Positions 41,135 to 50,420 are shown, counted from the stretch's first letter. The stretch is 59,562 nucleotides of DNA from Hyphomonadaceae bacterium (GCA_019753175.1 JAIELK010000032.1:1-59562); one strand, 5' to 3'. Notes: a model not told the origin generated them from the sequence alone. Translations and numbers: made by a program.

Positions 41135-41859
41135 CGCTGGTTCGCTCGCTCATCTTCGTGGTCTGGCTTTATCTCACGATGGCGATCGTCGGCATCGGCT
41201 TGTGGCCGTTCGTGCTGATGAACGAGCGCTACGTCTGGGTGGCGCTGCGCAGCTGGGGCCGCGCGACGCTGTGGGGCCTGCGCTGGATTGTTGGCGCGCA
41301 CGTCACCATCGAAGGACGCGAACACTTGCCGCAAGGCGGCGCGCTGATCGCAATGAAACACCAGTCGATGCTCGACACCATCGTGCCGGCGTTGTTTCTG
41401 CCGCGCCCGGCGTTCGTGTTTAAGCGCGAACTCCTGAGCATGCCGGTGATGGGCGCCTATCTTGCGCGCAACCAGATTCCGGTCGATCGCGGCGGCCATG
41501 CTAAGGCGCTGAAGAGCGTCGTACGCGGCGCGCGCAGTGTCGTCGCCAAGGGCGGCCAGGTGGTGATCTTTCCCGAAGGCACGCGCCAGGAGTTGGATGC
41601 GCCGCCGGACTACAAGCCGGGCATCGCCGCGATGTACCGCGACCTGAACGTGCCGGTGACGCCGGTCGCGCTCAACACCGGGCTGATATGGAAACCGAAA
41701 GGTCTCATGCGCAAGCCAGGGCGCGTGACGTTCAAGATTCTGCCGCCGATCCCGGCCGGGTTGCCGCGCGAAGACTTCATGCGCGAACTCGAGCGCATCC
41801 TGGAAAGCGAGAGCCAGGCCTTGCTTCCGCCGGACAAGCGACGCAGCGTCGCGCCATGA
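41131..41859 (+). CDS. plsC: 1-acyl-sn-glycerol-3-phosphate acyltransferase
   Basis: Makes phosphatidic acid from lysophosphatidic acid in phospholipid synthesis; 242 aa. The catalytic HX4D motif is HQSMLD (H77 to D82), and the substrate-binding motif is FPEGTR. VFKRELLSMPVMGAYL and IPVDRGG also match the family. There is an N-terminal membrane segment (about residues 6-30). Start and stop both overlap neighbours by ATGA. Confidence 0.95.
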   Translation: MTLVRSLIFVVWLYLTMAIVGIGLWPFVLMNERYVWVALRSWGRATLWGLRWIVGAHVTIEGREHLPQGGALIAMKHQSMLDTIVPALFLPRPAFVFKRELLSMPVMGAYLARNQIPVDRGGHAKALKSVVRGARSVVAKGGQVVIFPEGTRQELDAPPDYKPGIAAMYRDLNVPVTPVALNTGLIWKPKGLMRKPGRVTFKILPPIPAGLPREDFMRELERILESESQALLPPDKRRSVAP

Positions 41860-42860
41860 AACGCAACTGGCTTTGGCTGATCGGTCCATGGGCGCTGTTC
41901 CTTGCGCTCGCGGGCGGCTGGATCGCGTATTGGATGATTGTCGCTGGTGAAGCTGAGCGACGGTTGGACGCATGGATGGCCGAACAGCGCGCTGGCGGCG
42001 CGAGCGCTGAGATCGGCGCTGTGGAACGGCGCGGCTTTCCAACGCTGCTTCGCTTGGAATTGCGCGACATCGCCTACGCGCCGGCGCGCGGCGGCTGGCG
42101 CGCCAGCACCGAGAGCGCCGAGTTGCACGTCAATCTGTTGAACACCGAGCACGTTTCGGTTCAAGCGCGATCACCCATCGCGTTCGAGCGCGCCGATGGC
42201 GCCGTCACCACGCTGCGCGCCGACGCGCTGATCGCCTCGCTGCGCACCGCTGGCGGCGCGCTGGCGCAGGCTGGCGTCGAAGCCGACAACCTGACCCTCG
42301 ACGATCCCGCGCGAGAGGGCGTGCTCGCTGCGCGCAAGCTGGTGCTCAATGTACGCCCCGATCCGCGCACAGCCGGCGATTACCAGGTCGCATTCGACGC
42401 ACAGGCGCTGACCCTGCCGCGCCCGGTGCGCAGCTTCGAGTCATTCGGCAACGAGGTGTCGGCGCTGCGCGCGGCGATCGTCGTGACCCAAGGCCGCGCC
42501 TTGCTCGAAGGCGCGGACCGCGATCCACTCGGACCGTGGCGTGCAGCCGGCGGCGAACTGCGCTTCGAGGCGCTGGTGCTGAATTGGGGACCGCTTGAGA
42601 CCACCGGCAGCGGTCGCGGAGGGCTCGATACTGAGCGCCGCCTGCAAGGGGAGTTAGAGTTCCCGATAGAGGAGCCAGCGCGCGTATTCAGCGCCATCGC
42701 CAACGATCCGCGCGTCGACGATGACGCGCGGCAAGCGCTCAGCTTGCTTGCAACCGCGTTTCAGATTTCAGGCGATGACATCACCCTTGATGTCGAGGCG
42801 CGAGATGGTCTGCTCCGCCTCGAGGGCGTGCGGGTGCGGACCTTGGGACCCGTGTATTAG
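41856..42860 (+). CDS. DUF2125 exported protein
   Basis: A 334-aa protein with an N-terminal anchor (about residues 6-28; WLIGPWALFLALAGGWIAYWMI), followed by a long beta-rich domain that includes VERRGFPTLLRLELRDIAY. This start and pattern fit DUF2125, an alphaproteobacterial envelope family distantly like AsmA-type proteins. Function unknown. It begins inside the plsC stop codon and ends the ftsE-ftsX operon. Confidence 0.88.
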   Translation: MKRNWLWLIGPWALFLALAGGWIAYWMIVAGEAERRLDAWMAEQRAGGASAEIGAVERRGFPTLLRLELRDIAYAPARGGWRASTESAELHVNLLNTEHVSVQARSPIAFERADGAVTTLRADALIASLRTAGGALAQAGVEADNLTLDDPAREGVLAARKLVLNVRPDPRTAGDYQVAFDAQALTLPRPVRSFESFGNEVSALRAAIVVTQGRALLEGADRDPLGPWRAAGGELRFEALVLNWGPLETTGSGRGGLDTERRLQGELEFPIEEPARVFSAIANDPRVDDDARQALSLLATAFQISGDDITLDVEARDGLLRLEGVRVRTLGPVY

Positions 42861-42920
42861 CTTCCATACGGCGCGTTGCCTTGGCGCGGCTGTGGCAGGC
42901 GCGTTAGAACCTGCGCCGCC

Positions 42921-43823
42921 ATGGCTATCCCCGCCGACGACATCGTTGCCCCCTTCTCGCTCGACGGCGCCCCTGTGCGCGGGCGCATAGCGCGCCTTGG
43001 GTCCGCGGCGCTCGATCCGATCCTGCGCCGGCATGCCTATCCCCGACCTGTCGCGCTGCTCCTCGGCGAAGCGCTCGCGCTCGCCGCGCTCATCGGCTCG
43101 CTGCTGAAAGTCGAGGGCCGGCTCGTGGTGCAGGCGCAGCGCGATGGCCCAGTGACGCTGCTCGTCGCCGAACATCACAGTGGCGGCCTCCGCGGCTATG
43201 CACGATTAGCCGAAGGGGCGAGCGCATCGCTTGAACGCGCGCACCGCATGCCGCCCGCAGCGCTTCTGGGCGGCGGGCGTCTGGCGCTCACGCTGGAGCA
43301 GGCGCAAGGGCCTGCCTACCAAGGGGTTGTCGAACTTGACGGGGAAACGCTCGCGGCGTGCGCAGAGAGATATTTTCGCGTCAGCGAGCAAACCGAGACC
43401 AGCATACGCCTCGCCGTCGGCGAAGTCATCGGCGCGACCAGCACCTGGCGCGCCGGCGGCGTGCTGATTCAGCGTGTCGCGGGAGATTCAGCGCGCGGCG
43501 ACACTGCCGAAGACTGGAACCGCGCCTCCTGTCTGTTTGCGACCCTGACCGACGAGGAACTGGTCGATCCATCGCTGGCAGGGGATCGCCTGCTCTATCG
43601 GCTGTTTCACGAAGAAGGCGTGCGGATGAGCGAGGCGAGTCCGCTTGTCGACCGGTGCTCGTGCAATGAGCAACGCCTCATTGGCGTCATGCGCCAATTC
43701 CCGAGCGTGGAGCTGCAGAGCCTAGTCGAACCAGACGGCATGCTGCACGCGCGGTGCCAGTTTTGCGCACGCACCTACCTCATTGCCCCGGACACCGTGT
43801 TCGATCAGGCGTCGAGCGCATAA
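42921..43823 (+). CDS. hslO: Hsp33 redox-regulated chaperone
   Basis: Cytosolic holdase activated by oxidation; 300 aa. The zinc/redox switch is intact: CSC in VDRCSCNEQ and CQFC in ARCQFCARTY, four Cys in the order CXC...CXXC. The N-terminal domain has LLKVEGRLVVQAQRDGPVTLLV and GGLRGYARL, typical of Hsp33. The ATG at 42921 was chosen over an upstream in-frame start. Its last 19 nt overlap the end of convergent phoB. Confidence 0.96.
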   Translation: MAIPADDIVAPFSLDGAPVRGRIARLGSAALDPILRRHAYPRPVALLLGEALALAALIGSLLKVEGRLVVQAQRDGPVTLLVAEHHSGGLRGYARLAEGASASLERAHRMPPAALLGGGRLALTLEQAQGPAYQGVVELDGETLAACAERYFRVSEQTETSIRLAVGEVIGATSTWRAGGVLIQRVAGDSARGDTAEDWNRASCLFATLTDEELVDPSLAGDRLLYRLFHEEGVRMSEASPLVDRCSCNEQRLIGVMRQFPSVELQSLVEPDGMLHARCQFCARTYLIAPDTVFDQASSA

Positions 43824-44494
43824 CCCGCGCTGCGTACCGTGCGGATCGGATCGGTCTCATCGCCGACCATCAGCGCCTTTCGCAGCCGCCCGATATGCAC
43901 GTCGACTGTGCGAACCTCGACATACACGTCCGAGCCCCAGACCGCGTCGAGCAATTGCTCTCGGCTGAACACGCGCCCGGGATGCTGCATGAGATGGTCG
44001 AGGATGCGAAATTCCGTCGGACCGAGATGAACGTCGCGGCCGCCGCGCTTCACACGATGGGCGACGCGATCCATGACGATGTCGCCGCAGACGACCTTAT
44101 CGTCGGCAAGACCCGGACGGATGCGCCGCATCACCGCGCGTAACCGCGCCAACAACTCCCCCATCGAGAACGGCTTGGTGATGTAATCGTCAGCGCCCAT
44201 GTCGAGCCCCCGCACACGATCGCTCTCCTCGCCGCGCGCCGTCAGCATCACAATCGGCGTATTGCGCGTGTCCTGGCGCGCGCGCAGCCGGCGGCAGACT
44301 TCGATGCCGGGCGCCTTGGGCAACATCCAATCGAGAACGACGAGATCAGGGGCGGTCTCTTCGGTCGCGACCAGAGCCTCCTCGCCGTCAGAAGCCACGC
44401 TGACGCGATAGCCTTCTTTTTCGAGATTGTACTTCAGCAGGTCCGCGAGCGCGGCCTCGTCTTCCACGACCAACACGTGAGGCGACTTCGCCAT
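43805..44494 (-). CDS. phoB: Phosphate regulon response regulator PhoB
   Basis: Transcription factor that binds Pho boxes when phosphorylated by PhoR; 229 aa. Receiver domain: acidic pocket E11/D12, phospho-acceptor D55 in VVLDWMLP, Thr in MLTARGEE and Lys in YITKPFS. A winged-helix OmpR/PhoB DNA-binding domain follows (LGPTEFRILDHLMQHPG to RTVRSAGYAL). It is last in the pstB-phoU-phoB unit (9-nt gap after phoU). A Pho-box-like repeat upstream of pstB suggests autoregulation. Confidence 0.97.
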   Translation of the reverse strand: MAKSPHVLVVEDEAALADLLKYNLEKEGYRVSVASDGEEALVATEETAPDLVVLDWMLPKAPGIEVCRRLRARQDTRNTPIVMLTARGEESDRVRGLDMGADDYITKPFSMGELLARLRAVMRRIRPGLADDKVVCGDIVMDRVAHRVKRGGRDVHLGPTEFRILDHLMQHPGRVFSREQLLDAVWGSDVYVEVRTVDVHIGRLRKALMVGDETDPIRTVRSAGYALDA

Positions 44495-44503
44495 AATCGT
44501 CTC

Positions 44504-45265
44504 CTACTCGGCGCCGTCTTCTGCGTCGGCGCGCGGTCTTTGTGTCGCGATTTCCTCACCCTTGACCAGGAAGTGTATGTACTCGGCGATGTTGGTGCTG
44601 TGGTCGCCGATGCGTTCGAGGTTCTTGGCCACGAACAGCAAGTGCGCGCACGAGCTGATCATGCGGGGGTCTTCGATCATGTAGGTCAGCAGTTCGCGAA
44701 ACAGCGAATTGTAGTGCGCGTCGATATTGTCGTCTGAATGCCAGACGCTGATGGCGGCCTGCACGTCGCTGTTGGCGTAGGCGTCGAGCACCAGCTTCAG
44801 GTGCTGAAGCGAGATCTTGCCCATCCGCTCGACGCTCTTGACCACCTGCATCGGCTCGGCCTGATTGAGGATCAGCGATCGCTTGGCGATGTTCTTGGCA
44901 AGATCGCCAACGCGCTCGAGTTCGCCGGCGATACGCCAGGCCGTGAGCACGACGCGCAGATCGCTCGCCATCGGCTGCCGCAGCGCGAACAGCTTGACGG
45001 CCCGCCGCTCAATCTCGCGCTGGGCGGCGTCGATCTTCGGATCGCGCTCAATCACGGCATGCGCGATGTCGGTGTCGCGGCGCGCGACGGCCGACAGGCT
45101 GTCCTTGACGGCGATCTCGGCCAAGCCGCCCATCCGCGCGACCTCCTGGGTCAGCGCGTCGAGTTCTTCGGTAAAAGCCTTAACTGTGTGGTCGGGCATG
45201 GTCGCTCTAACGTGACGGGCCAGCGCCGCCGCCGTCCGCTGTTGTGTTGTCATCGGTCTAGCCAT
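44504..45265 (-). CDS. phoU: Phosphate transport regulator PhoU
   Basis: Negative regulator that links the Pst transporter to PhoR. It has two PhoU helical-bundle repeats with E/DxxxD-type metal motifs (ERVGDLAKNIAKRS; ERIGDHSTNIAEYI). It is 253 aa from the ATG at 45265, which is 5 nt after the pstB stop. Homology would favour the Met at 45199 (MPDHTVKAFTEELDAL, 231 aa). The first 22 residues (MTTQQRTAAALARHVRA) are unlike PhoU and may be untranslated. Confidence 0.93.
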   Translation of the reverse strand: MARPMTTQQRTAAALARHVRATMPDHTVKAFTEELDALTQEVARMGGLAEIAVKDSLSAVARRDTDIAHAVIERDPKIDAAQREIERRAVKLFALRQPMASDLRVVLTAWRIAGELERVGDLAKNIAKRSLILNQAEPMQVVKSVERMGKISLQHLKLVLDAYANSDVQAAISVWHSDDNIDAHYNSLFRELLTYMIEDPRMISSCAHLLFVAKNLERIGDHSTNIAEYIHFLVKGEEIATQRPRADAEDGAE

Positions 45266-45270
45266 GTGCG

Positions 45271-46119
45271 CTAGCCGAAGCGCCCAGTAATATAATCCTG
45301 CGTGCGACTGTCACGGGGATTGGTAAAAATCTCTTCCGTCGGCCCGGTCTCGACCAGCCGCCCAAGGTGGAAGAACGCGGTTTTTTGGGACACGCGCGCG
45401 GCCTGGGCCATCGAGTGTGTCACGATGACGATGCAGTAATTCTGCCGGAGCTCGTCGATCAGCTCTTCGATTCTAGCGGTGGCGATCGGATCGAGCGCCG
45501 AACACGGCTCGTCCATGAGAATCACGTCGGGGTTAACCGCGACCGTGCGCGCGATCACCAGGCGCTGCTGCTGGCCGCCTGAGAGTCCGGTGCCAGACTG
45601 GTTGAGGCGATCCTTCACCTCTTCCCACAATCCGGCGCGCTTAAGCGCCCCCTCGACGATGGTGTCCATGTCGCCTTTGGTCTTGGCCATGCCGTGGATG
45701 CGTGGGCCGTAGGCGACGTTCTCGTAGATCGACTTCGGGAATGGATTCGGTTTCTGGAACACCATGCCGACGCGCGTGCGCAAAACCACCGGATCGACAT
45801 TGGAGGCGTACGCGTCCTTGCCTTCGATCAGGATCGAGCCTTTCACGCGGCACCCGTCGATGGTGTCGTTCATGCGGTTGAAGCAGCGCAGGAATGTGGT
45901 CTTGCCGCATCCGGACGGTCCGATGAACGCCGTGACCGCCCGATCGGGAAGGTCCATCGACACATCGAACAGCGCTTGCTTGTCGCCGTAGAAGACACTG
46001 ACGTCTCGCGCGCTGATCTTGATGGGCGCCGCGCCAAGGGCGCCGGAGGCGGCTGTCACAGTAGGTGCGACCATCACGGGCCTCTGCTGCTGTCCGCGCT
46101 CAGTTCCCGCGAGTTCCAT
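45271..46119 (-). CDS. pstB: Phosphate ABC transporter ATP-binding protein PstB
   Basis: ATPase of the high-affinity phosphate transporter, about 282 aa from this start. Walker [10 protein letters not shown], signature LSGGQQQR, Walker [14 protein letters not shown] and the H-loop in VTHSM are all intact. CFNRMND and [12 protein letters not shown] are typical of PstB. Start choice: ATG 46119 (GAGG 8 nt upstream) or ATG 46074 (267 aa); a GTG at 46203 would overlap the Pho-box-like repeat and was rejected. The membrane subunits PstC/PstA and the binding protein PstS are not in this window. Confidence 0.95.
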   Translation of the reverse strand: MELAGTERGQQQRPVMVAPTVTAASGALGAAPIKISARDVSVFYGDKQALFDVSMDLPDRAVTAFIGPSGCGKTTFLRCFNRMNDTIDGCRVKGSILIEGKDAYASNVDPVVLRTRVGMVFQKPNPFPKSIYENVAYGPRIHGMAKTKGDMDTIVEGALKRAGLWEEVKDRLNQSGTGLSGGQQQRLVIARTVAVNPDVILMDEPCSALDPIATARIEELIDELRQNYCIVIVTHSMAQAARVSQKTAFFHLGRLVETGPTEEIFTNPRDSRTQDYITGRFG

Positions 46120-46196
46120 AGCCCAAACCTCTGCAGCCCCGCGCCTTGCGCCGCGCCTCATACCATCTGAGCGCGCGTGCGCTCCACAGACGATTG

Positions 46197-46214
46197 GTGA
46201 CACTATTGTGACAC
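46197..46214 (-). promoter_or_regulatory. Pho-box-like direct repeat upstream of pstB
   Basis: On the reverse strand GTGTCAC-AATA-GTGTCAC is a direct repeat with an 11-bp period, matching the geometry and the TGTCA core of PhoB sites. It lies directly after the phoR stop (46216-46218 on the plus strand) and upstream of pstB. This suggests a PhoB-dependent promoter for pstB-phoU-phoB separate from that of phoR. PhoB binding is inferred. Confidence 0.7.
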
Positions 46215-46215
46215 C

Positions 46216-47601
46216 CTAGCCGTCCGTGACCTCAATATAGGCAATGAAAGCGGAGCCACGACCCGGCTCGCTTTCAACCAGCAGCCCGCCGCGATGGCGG
46301 TTGACGATGTGCTTGACGATGGCCAGTCCAAGTCCGGTTCCGCCGCGCTCATCGCCAAGCTCACGCTCGATGCGGAAGAACCGTTCCCCGAGCCGCGGCA
46401 GGAATTGCATGGCTATGCCGGGGCCCTGGTCCTCGACCCGCACATACGCGTACCGGCGCATGACGCCCGCCGTGGGCGTGAGCAACGCGACATGACCGGC
46501 GCCGCTCCACCGCCGACCGGCGCGCGCGGTCGTCTCGTCGCGGTCGCCGCCGATGCCCACCTCAACCAAGACCTCGCCGTTCTCGGGCGTGTACTTGATC
46601 GCGTTGTCGACGAGATTTTGCACCACTTGCGCGAGTTGGAAACGGTCGCCGACGACGACGACGGGAGTATCGGGCGCAGCGACGCGAACCCGGACAGCCG
46701 ACTTCGACAGGCTAAGCGTGTCGATCACTTCGCGCGCCACCGCGCGGAGGTCAGCGCGGTCAGACGGCGGCACGTGCTCGTCTAACTCGATGCGCGAAAG
46801 CGACAGCAGATCGTCGATCAGCCGCCGCATGCGATCCGCTTGCGCCTGCATCATCGTCAGAAAGCGCCCGCGATCCTGCGCATTATCGCGGGCGGGACCT
46901 GCGATCGTCTCAATCAACAGCGTCAACGACGCGAGCGGCGTACGCAACTCATGGCTCGCGTTGGCGAGGAAGTCGGCGCGCATGCGTTCAGTGGTGACGC
47001 GCGCGGTTTCGTCATGAAAAACCAGCATTGCCGCGCGTTCGGCGCCCCAGATCACTGGCGCGACAGAGCAACGCGTGCGCCGTTCTACATCGAGCGGGGC
47101 TTCAAACGTTACGGCGCGCCGTTCACCGCTCGACACGGCGGCCTGAGCCGCTTCCAGCACATCGGGATGGCGCAGAATGGAGGTGAGAAACTGACCGCGC
47201 GCCTCGAACTGCATTTGTGCCCGCGCCGCCGCGTTGGAGCTGACGATCCTGCGCTGGTCGTCGATCAAAAGCGCCGGATCCGGGAGCGCCTCCAGGAGCG
47301 GGGTCAGTTCCGCCAGCCCGACAGCCTCGATGCGTTCGGGCTCCGAAGTTATGGTGAAGCGCCGCGCCTCGTACGCCGCCCAGAAGCATGCGCCGAACGC
47401 CGCCATCATGAGCAAAGCCGCCACCGCGTGGGTCGCGAACGCCCACAGGGCGACGGCCATGGCAACGGCGGCGGCTATCCAAGCCAGCGCCGGCGCCTTG
47501 GTCAGTCCGCGAAGGCTGGCGCCTCTTTCCATCCGTAAGGCGCGCAATAGGCGCGGAATGGGAATCGAGCAACACGCATCCAACCCAGGCGCCACCGGCA
47601 T
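46216..47601 (-). CDS. phoR: Phosphate regulon sensor histidine kinase PhoR
   Basis: Membrane sensor kinase, 461 aa. Two close N-terminal spans (about residues 36-56 and 58-77), a PAS-like domain (about 95-195), then DHp with H217 in NASHELRTPLASL. The ATPase has the N box (NLVDNAIKYTPENG), G1 DQGPGI, F box RFFRIER and G2 GGTGLGLAIVKHI. Its layout and the next genes mark it as PhoR. The start may be the ATG at 47601 or the later one at 47532; the sequence before the second is Pro/Cys-rich and less typical. Confidence 0.94.
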   Translation of the reverse strand: MPVAPGLDACCSIPIPRLLRALRMERGASLRGLTKAPALAWIAAAVAMAVALWAFATHAVAALLMMAAFGACFWAAYEARRFTITSEPERIEAVGLAELTPLLEALPDPALLIDDQRRIVSSNAAARAQMQFEARGQFLTSILRHPDVLEAAQAAVSSGERRAVTFEAPLDVERRTRCSVAPVIWGAERAAMLVFHDETARVTTERMRADFLANASHELRTPLASLTLLIETIAGPARDNAQDRGRFLTMMQAQADRMRRLIDDLLSLSRIELDEHVPPSDRADLRAVAREVIDTLSLSKSAVRVRVAAPDTPVVVVGDRFQLAQVVQNLVDNAIKYTPENGEVLVEVGIGGDRDETTARAGRRWSGAGHVALLTPTAGVMRRYAYVRVEDQGPGIAMQFLPRLGERFFRIERELGDERGGTGLGLAIVKHIVNRHRGGLLVESEPGRGSAFIAYIEVTDG

Positions 47602-47651
47602 CCTAACTTCGTCAGCGGGTGACGAACGATCTCCGCCTTGATTGATCCATA

Positions 47652-47683
47652 TCGAAAATCAATATATCTTTATTGACTTTCGA
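47652..47683. promoter_or_regulatory. AT-rich inverted repeat upstream of RND efflux operon
   Basis: TCGAAAATCAATA (47652-47664), 6-nt centre, TATTGACTTTCGA (47671-47683): 13-bp arms with one mismatch. It is in a notably AT-rich patch 38 nt before the first gene of the efflux operon. Size and symmetry suit a dimeric repressor of the TetR, PadR or similar type. The cognate regulator is not obvious in this window. Confidence 0.65.
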
Positions 47684-47721
47684 AAGGTGGCTCGGTTAAT
47701 GAGCCGACTGGCGAGGAAGGT

Positions 47722-49146
47722 ATGAAGCACGGGGCGCGGACCTGGATCGGGATAGGGCTTTTGGCTGCGGCCGGGGCCTGCGCGGGGTCGCGCGACCTGC
47801 CCGCCGAGCCCGAAAGCTATGTCGCCGCCGCCGCCATCAGTCCAGAGCGGGCCGCCGAACTGGCCGCTTCGCCAGCCACGACATGGCTCGACGATCTCAA
47901 CTCTACGGAAATGTCGGCTCTGACCCGCGAAGCGCTGGCGGGCAGCCCGGAACTCCAGGCGGTTGAGGCGCGCTATCGCGCCTCGCGCTGGCGCGCCCGC
48001 GGGGCGTTCGGCGGCAATCTCCTGCCCAGTCTCAGCATCGGCGCCGATGGCCGCCGCACAGAAACGCCGACAGGGACCGAAGAGCGCATCCGCACCGAGA
48101 TCATGACATCCAACGTTTCTGCGAGTTGGGAGATCGATCTGTGGGGGCGCTTGACCGCGCGCGCACTCGCAGCCGATCTCAGCGCGGATGCGGTGCGAGA
48201 CGACCTCGACGATGCGCGACTCTCGGTGGCCGGGCAAACAGCGCGTGCATGGGTGGATTTGATCGAGGCCCAGCAATTGCTGGCGCTGGCGCAGGAAGAT
48301 TTGTCGACGCGCGAACGCGCCATGGAACTGACCCAGCGGCGTTACGATGTCGGCGTCATCTCCTCGCTCAATCTCCGCACCGCGCGTAGCCAGGTCGCGT
48401 CCGCGCGAGGCAATGAAGCCCAGGCGCGAGACGCGCTGCTCATCACCTCGCGGCGGCTGCAGGAGATCATGGGACGCTACCCCGACGGCGCGCTTCGCGC
48501 CGACGGCCAGCTTCCCGCGCTTCCGGTGTTGGCGGCCGCTGGCGCGCCCTCCGATCTGCTTGACCGCCGCCCCGACGTGCTTGCCGCTGAAAATCGCCTG
48601 CGCGCCGCGGGTCTGCGCGTCCACGAAGCGCGCGCGGCGATGCTGCCTCGCCTTACCCTTACCGGCAACGCAGGCAACAGCGGTCAAGGCCTTACCGATA
48701 TCGACGACAGCGTGAACATGGTGTCCAACCTGATTGCTGGCGCCACCATGCCCATCTTCAACGGCGGGGCTCTATTCTCCGAATCGCGCGCAAGCGTCGC
48801 CGATCGCCGCGCCGCCGCCGCCGACTATGTGCGCACCACCATCGCCGCTTGGCGCGAGGTCGAGGGGGCCATCAGCACAGACCAGAGCCTGGAAGTCCGT
48901 GAACGCGAGTTCGCGATCGCCGCTGCAGAAGCGCGCGAAGCGCAAGACCTGGCCGAACGCGAATATGCCCGCGGCGTCGCCACGCTGTTCGAACTGATCG
49001 ACGCTTACACACGGCGCATCGACGCCGAGCGAGGACTCATCTCAGCGCGCTCCGAGCGCGTATCGAACCGCATCGCTTACCACGTCGCTCTCGGTGGCGG
49101 GGCGCGTACCGGCGGCGTGGATGAAGACAGGGAAGTCGGCCAATGA
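47722..49146 (+). CDS. RND efflux outer-membrane lipoprotein (NodT/OprM family)
   Basis: TolC-like outer-membrane channel of 474 aa. The lipobox is AGAC near residue 20. The two internal repeats of the OMF family are present: SWEIDLWGRL with later RRYDVGVISSLNLRTARSQ, and the second half with REYARGVATLFELIDA. RRPDVLAAE before the midpoint is the conserved OMF motif. The stop overlaps the start of the adaptor gene (ATGA). Together with the next two genes it would form a complete tripartite pump. Confidence 0.94.
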   Translation: MKHGARTWIGIGLLAAAGACAGSRDLPAEPESYVAAAAISPERAAELAASPATTWLDDLNSTEMSALTREALAGSPELQAVEARYRASRWRARGAFGGNLLPSLSIGADGRRTETPTGTEERIRTEIMTSNVSASWEIDLWGRLTARALAADLSADAVRDDLDDARLSVAGQTARAWVDLIEAQQLLALAQEDLSTRERAMELTQRRYDVGVISSLNLRTARSQVASARGNEAQARDALLITSRRLQEIMGRYPDGALRADGQLPALPVLAAAGAPSDLLDRRPDVLAAENRLRAAGLRVHEARAAMLPRLTLTGNAGNSGQGLTDIDDSVNMVSNLIAGATMPIFNGGALFSESRASVADRRAAAADYVRTTIAAWREVEGAISTDQSLEVREREFAIAAAEAREAQDLAEREYARGVATLFELIDAYTRRIDAERGLISARSERVSNRIAYHVALGGGARTGGVDEDREVGQ

Positions 49147-50420
49147 ACAAGATGGATCTCGATATGCCCACCGAAGCGACGACAGTCGAAGACAAGCCGC
49201 GGGCGAAGCTGTGGGCCACGGTGAAGCGACTGGCGATTTTCGCGGCCCCGGTTGTGGTGCTGGCGTTGGTGGCGGCGCTGTTCGCGCTCATGATCGCAAC
49301 CGGGCCGAAGCCCGAGGAAAAGACCGACGCCCCGCACCCTCCAGCCGTGCAGTATGCGGTCGCGCATGCACGCCCGTCAGTCATCGCCATCAGCGTGCAA
49401 GGCGAGACCCGCCCACGGTCCGAGGCGACGCTGGCGGCGCAGGTCGCCGGTCGCATCGTTTGGATCAGCCCGCGCTTCGTCGACGGCGGTGCGTTCACAC
49501 AGGGCGAAGTGCTGGCGCGGGTGGACGAGGCCGATTATCGCCTCGCGGTCGTGCGCGCGCGCGCGCAAGTCGCGCAATCGGAAGAAGCGTTGGCGCGAGA
49601 AGAAGCCGAAGCCGAACTGGCGCGTCAGGATTGGCAGGCGCTCGGTCGCGGCGACCCGCCGCCGCTCGCAGTGCGAGAGCCGCAATTGGCGCAGGCGCGC
49701 GCGCAACTCGCCGCTTCGCAAGCCGCGCTGCGCTCGGCTGAACTTGATCTCAGCCGCGCGAGCATCCGCGCGCCATTCACAGGTCGCATTCGCGACCGCC
49801 GCGTCACCGTCGGCGACTATGTCGGCCCAGGCACGCCAACCGCCGTGATGTTTGCGACCGACACGATGGAAGTGCGCTTGCCGCTGACCGATGCCGACCT
49901 CGCCTCCATGCGAATCCCAGTGGGCTTCACCGCCAGCAGCGCAAATCCTGGCCCCGTCGCGCGGATCACCAGCGTCACCGGCGGTCGCTCTATGACGTGG
50001 GAAGGCCGCTTGGTGCGCACCGAAGCCTCCGTCGACGCGCAGACGCGCTTGGTCTACGGCGTCGTCGAAGTCCGCGATCCCTTCAGCGCGCGCCAGCCTG
50101 CTCCGCTCGCGCCGGGCATGTTCGTGGCCGCGCGCCTAGAAGGCTCAAGCCGCGAAACACTCGTGGCCGCTCCGCGTAGCGCGCTCAAGCGCAACGAGTT
50201 TGTGTATGTGGTTACGCCGCAGAACACGATCGACATCCGTCAAGTGCGCGCAGCGCAAACCACGGCAGACGAAGTGCTGTTCCGTGAAGGCGTCGCAGAT
50301 GGCGAGCGAGTCGTCGTTTCGGTGTTGACGTCCCCGCGACAAGGCATGGCGGTGACGCCGATCAACCGAGCTGGCGAGACGTCGACGACACCGGCGGCCC
50401 CGTCCGAACTCCGTGATTGA
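49143..50420 (+). CDS. RND efflux periplasmic adaptor (membrane fusion protein)
   Basis: A 425-aa HlyD/AcrA-like adaptor. One N-terminal membrane span (about residues 30-52). A lipoyl-like half follows (EATLAAQVAGRIVWISPRF), then an alpha-helical hairpin (about 140-200) and the second lipoyl half (SIRAPFTGRIRDRRVTVGDYVGPG). Beta-barrel and membrane-proximal domains follow with PLAPGMFVAARLEG. It is not lipidated but membrane-anchored. It overlaps the outer-membrane gene upstream and precedes the pump gene by 40 nt. Confidence 0.94.
   Translation: MNKMDLDMPTEATTVEDKPRAKLWATVKRLAIFAAPVVVLALVAALFALMIATGPKPEEKTDAPHPPAVQYAVAHARPSVIAISVQGETRPRSEATLAAQVAGRIVWISPRFVDGGAFTQGEVLARVDEADYRLAVVRARAQVAQSEEALAREEAEAELARQDWQALGRGDPPPLAVREPQLAQARAQLAASQAALRSAELDLSRASIRAPFTGRIRDRRVTVGDYVGPGTPTAVMFATDTMEVRLPLTDADLASMRIPVGFTASSANPGPVARITSVTGGRSMTWEGRLVRTEASVDAQTRLVYGVVEVRDPFSARQPAPLAPGMFVAARLEGSSRETLVAAPRSALKRNEFVYVVTPQNTIDIRQVRAAQTTADEVLFREGVADGERVVVSVLTSPRQGMAVTPINRAGETSTTPAAPSELRD

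Noticed and set aside
46120-46203. GTG at 46203 as the pstB start
   Set aside because: It would overlap the Pho-box-like repeat and add an Arg/Ala-rich segment not typical of PstB.
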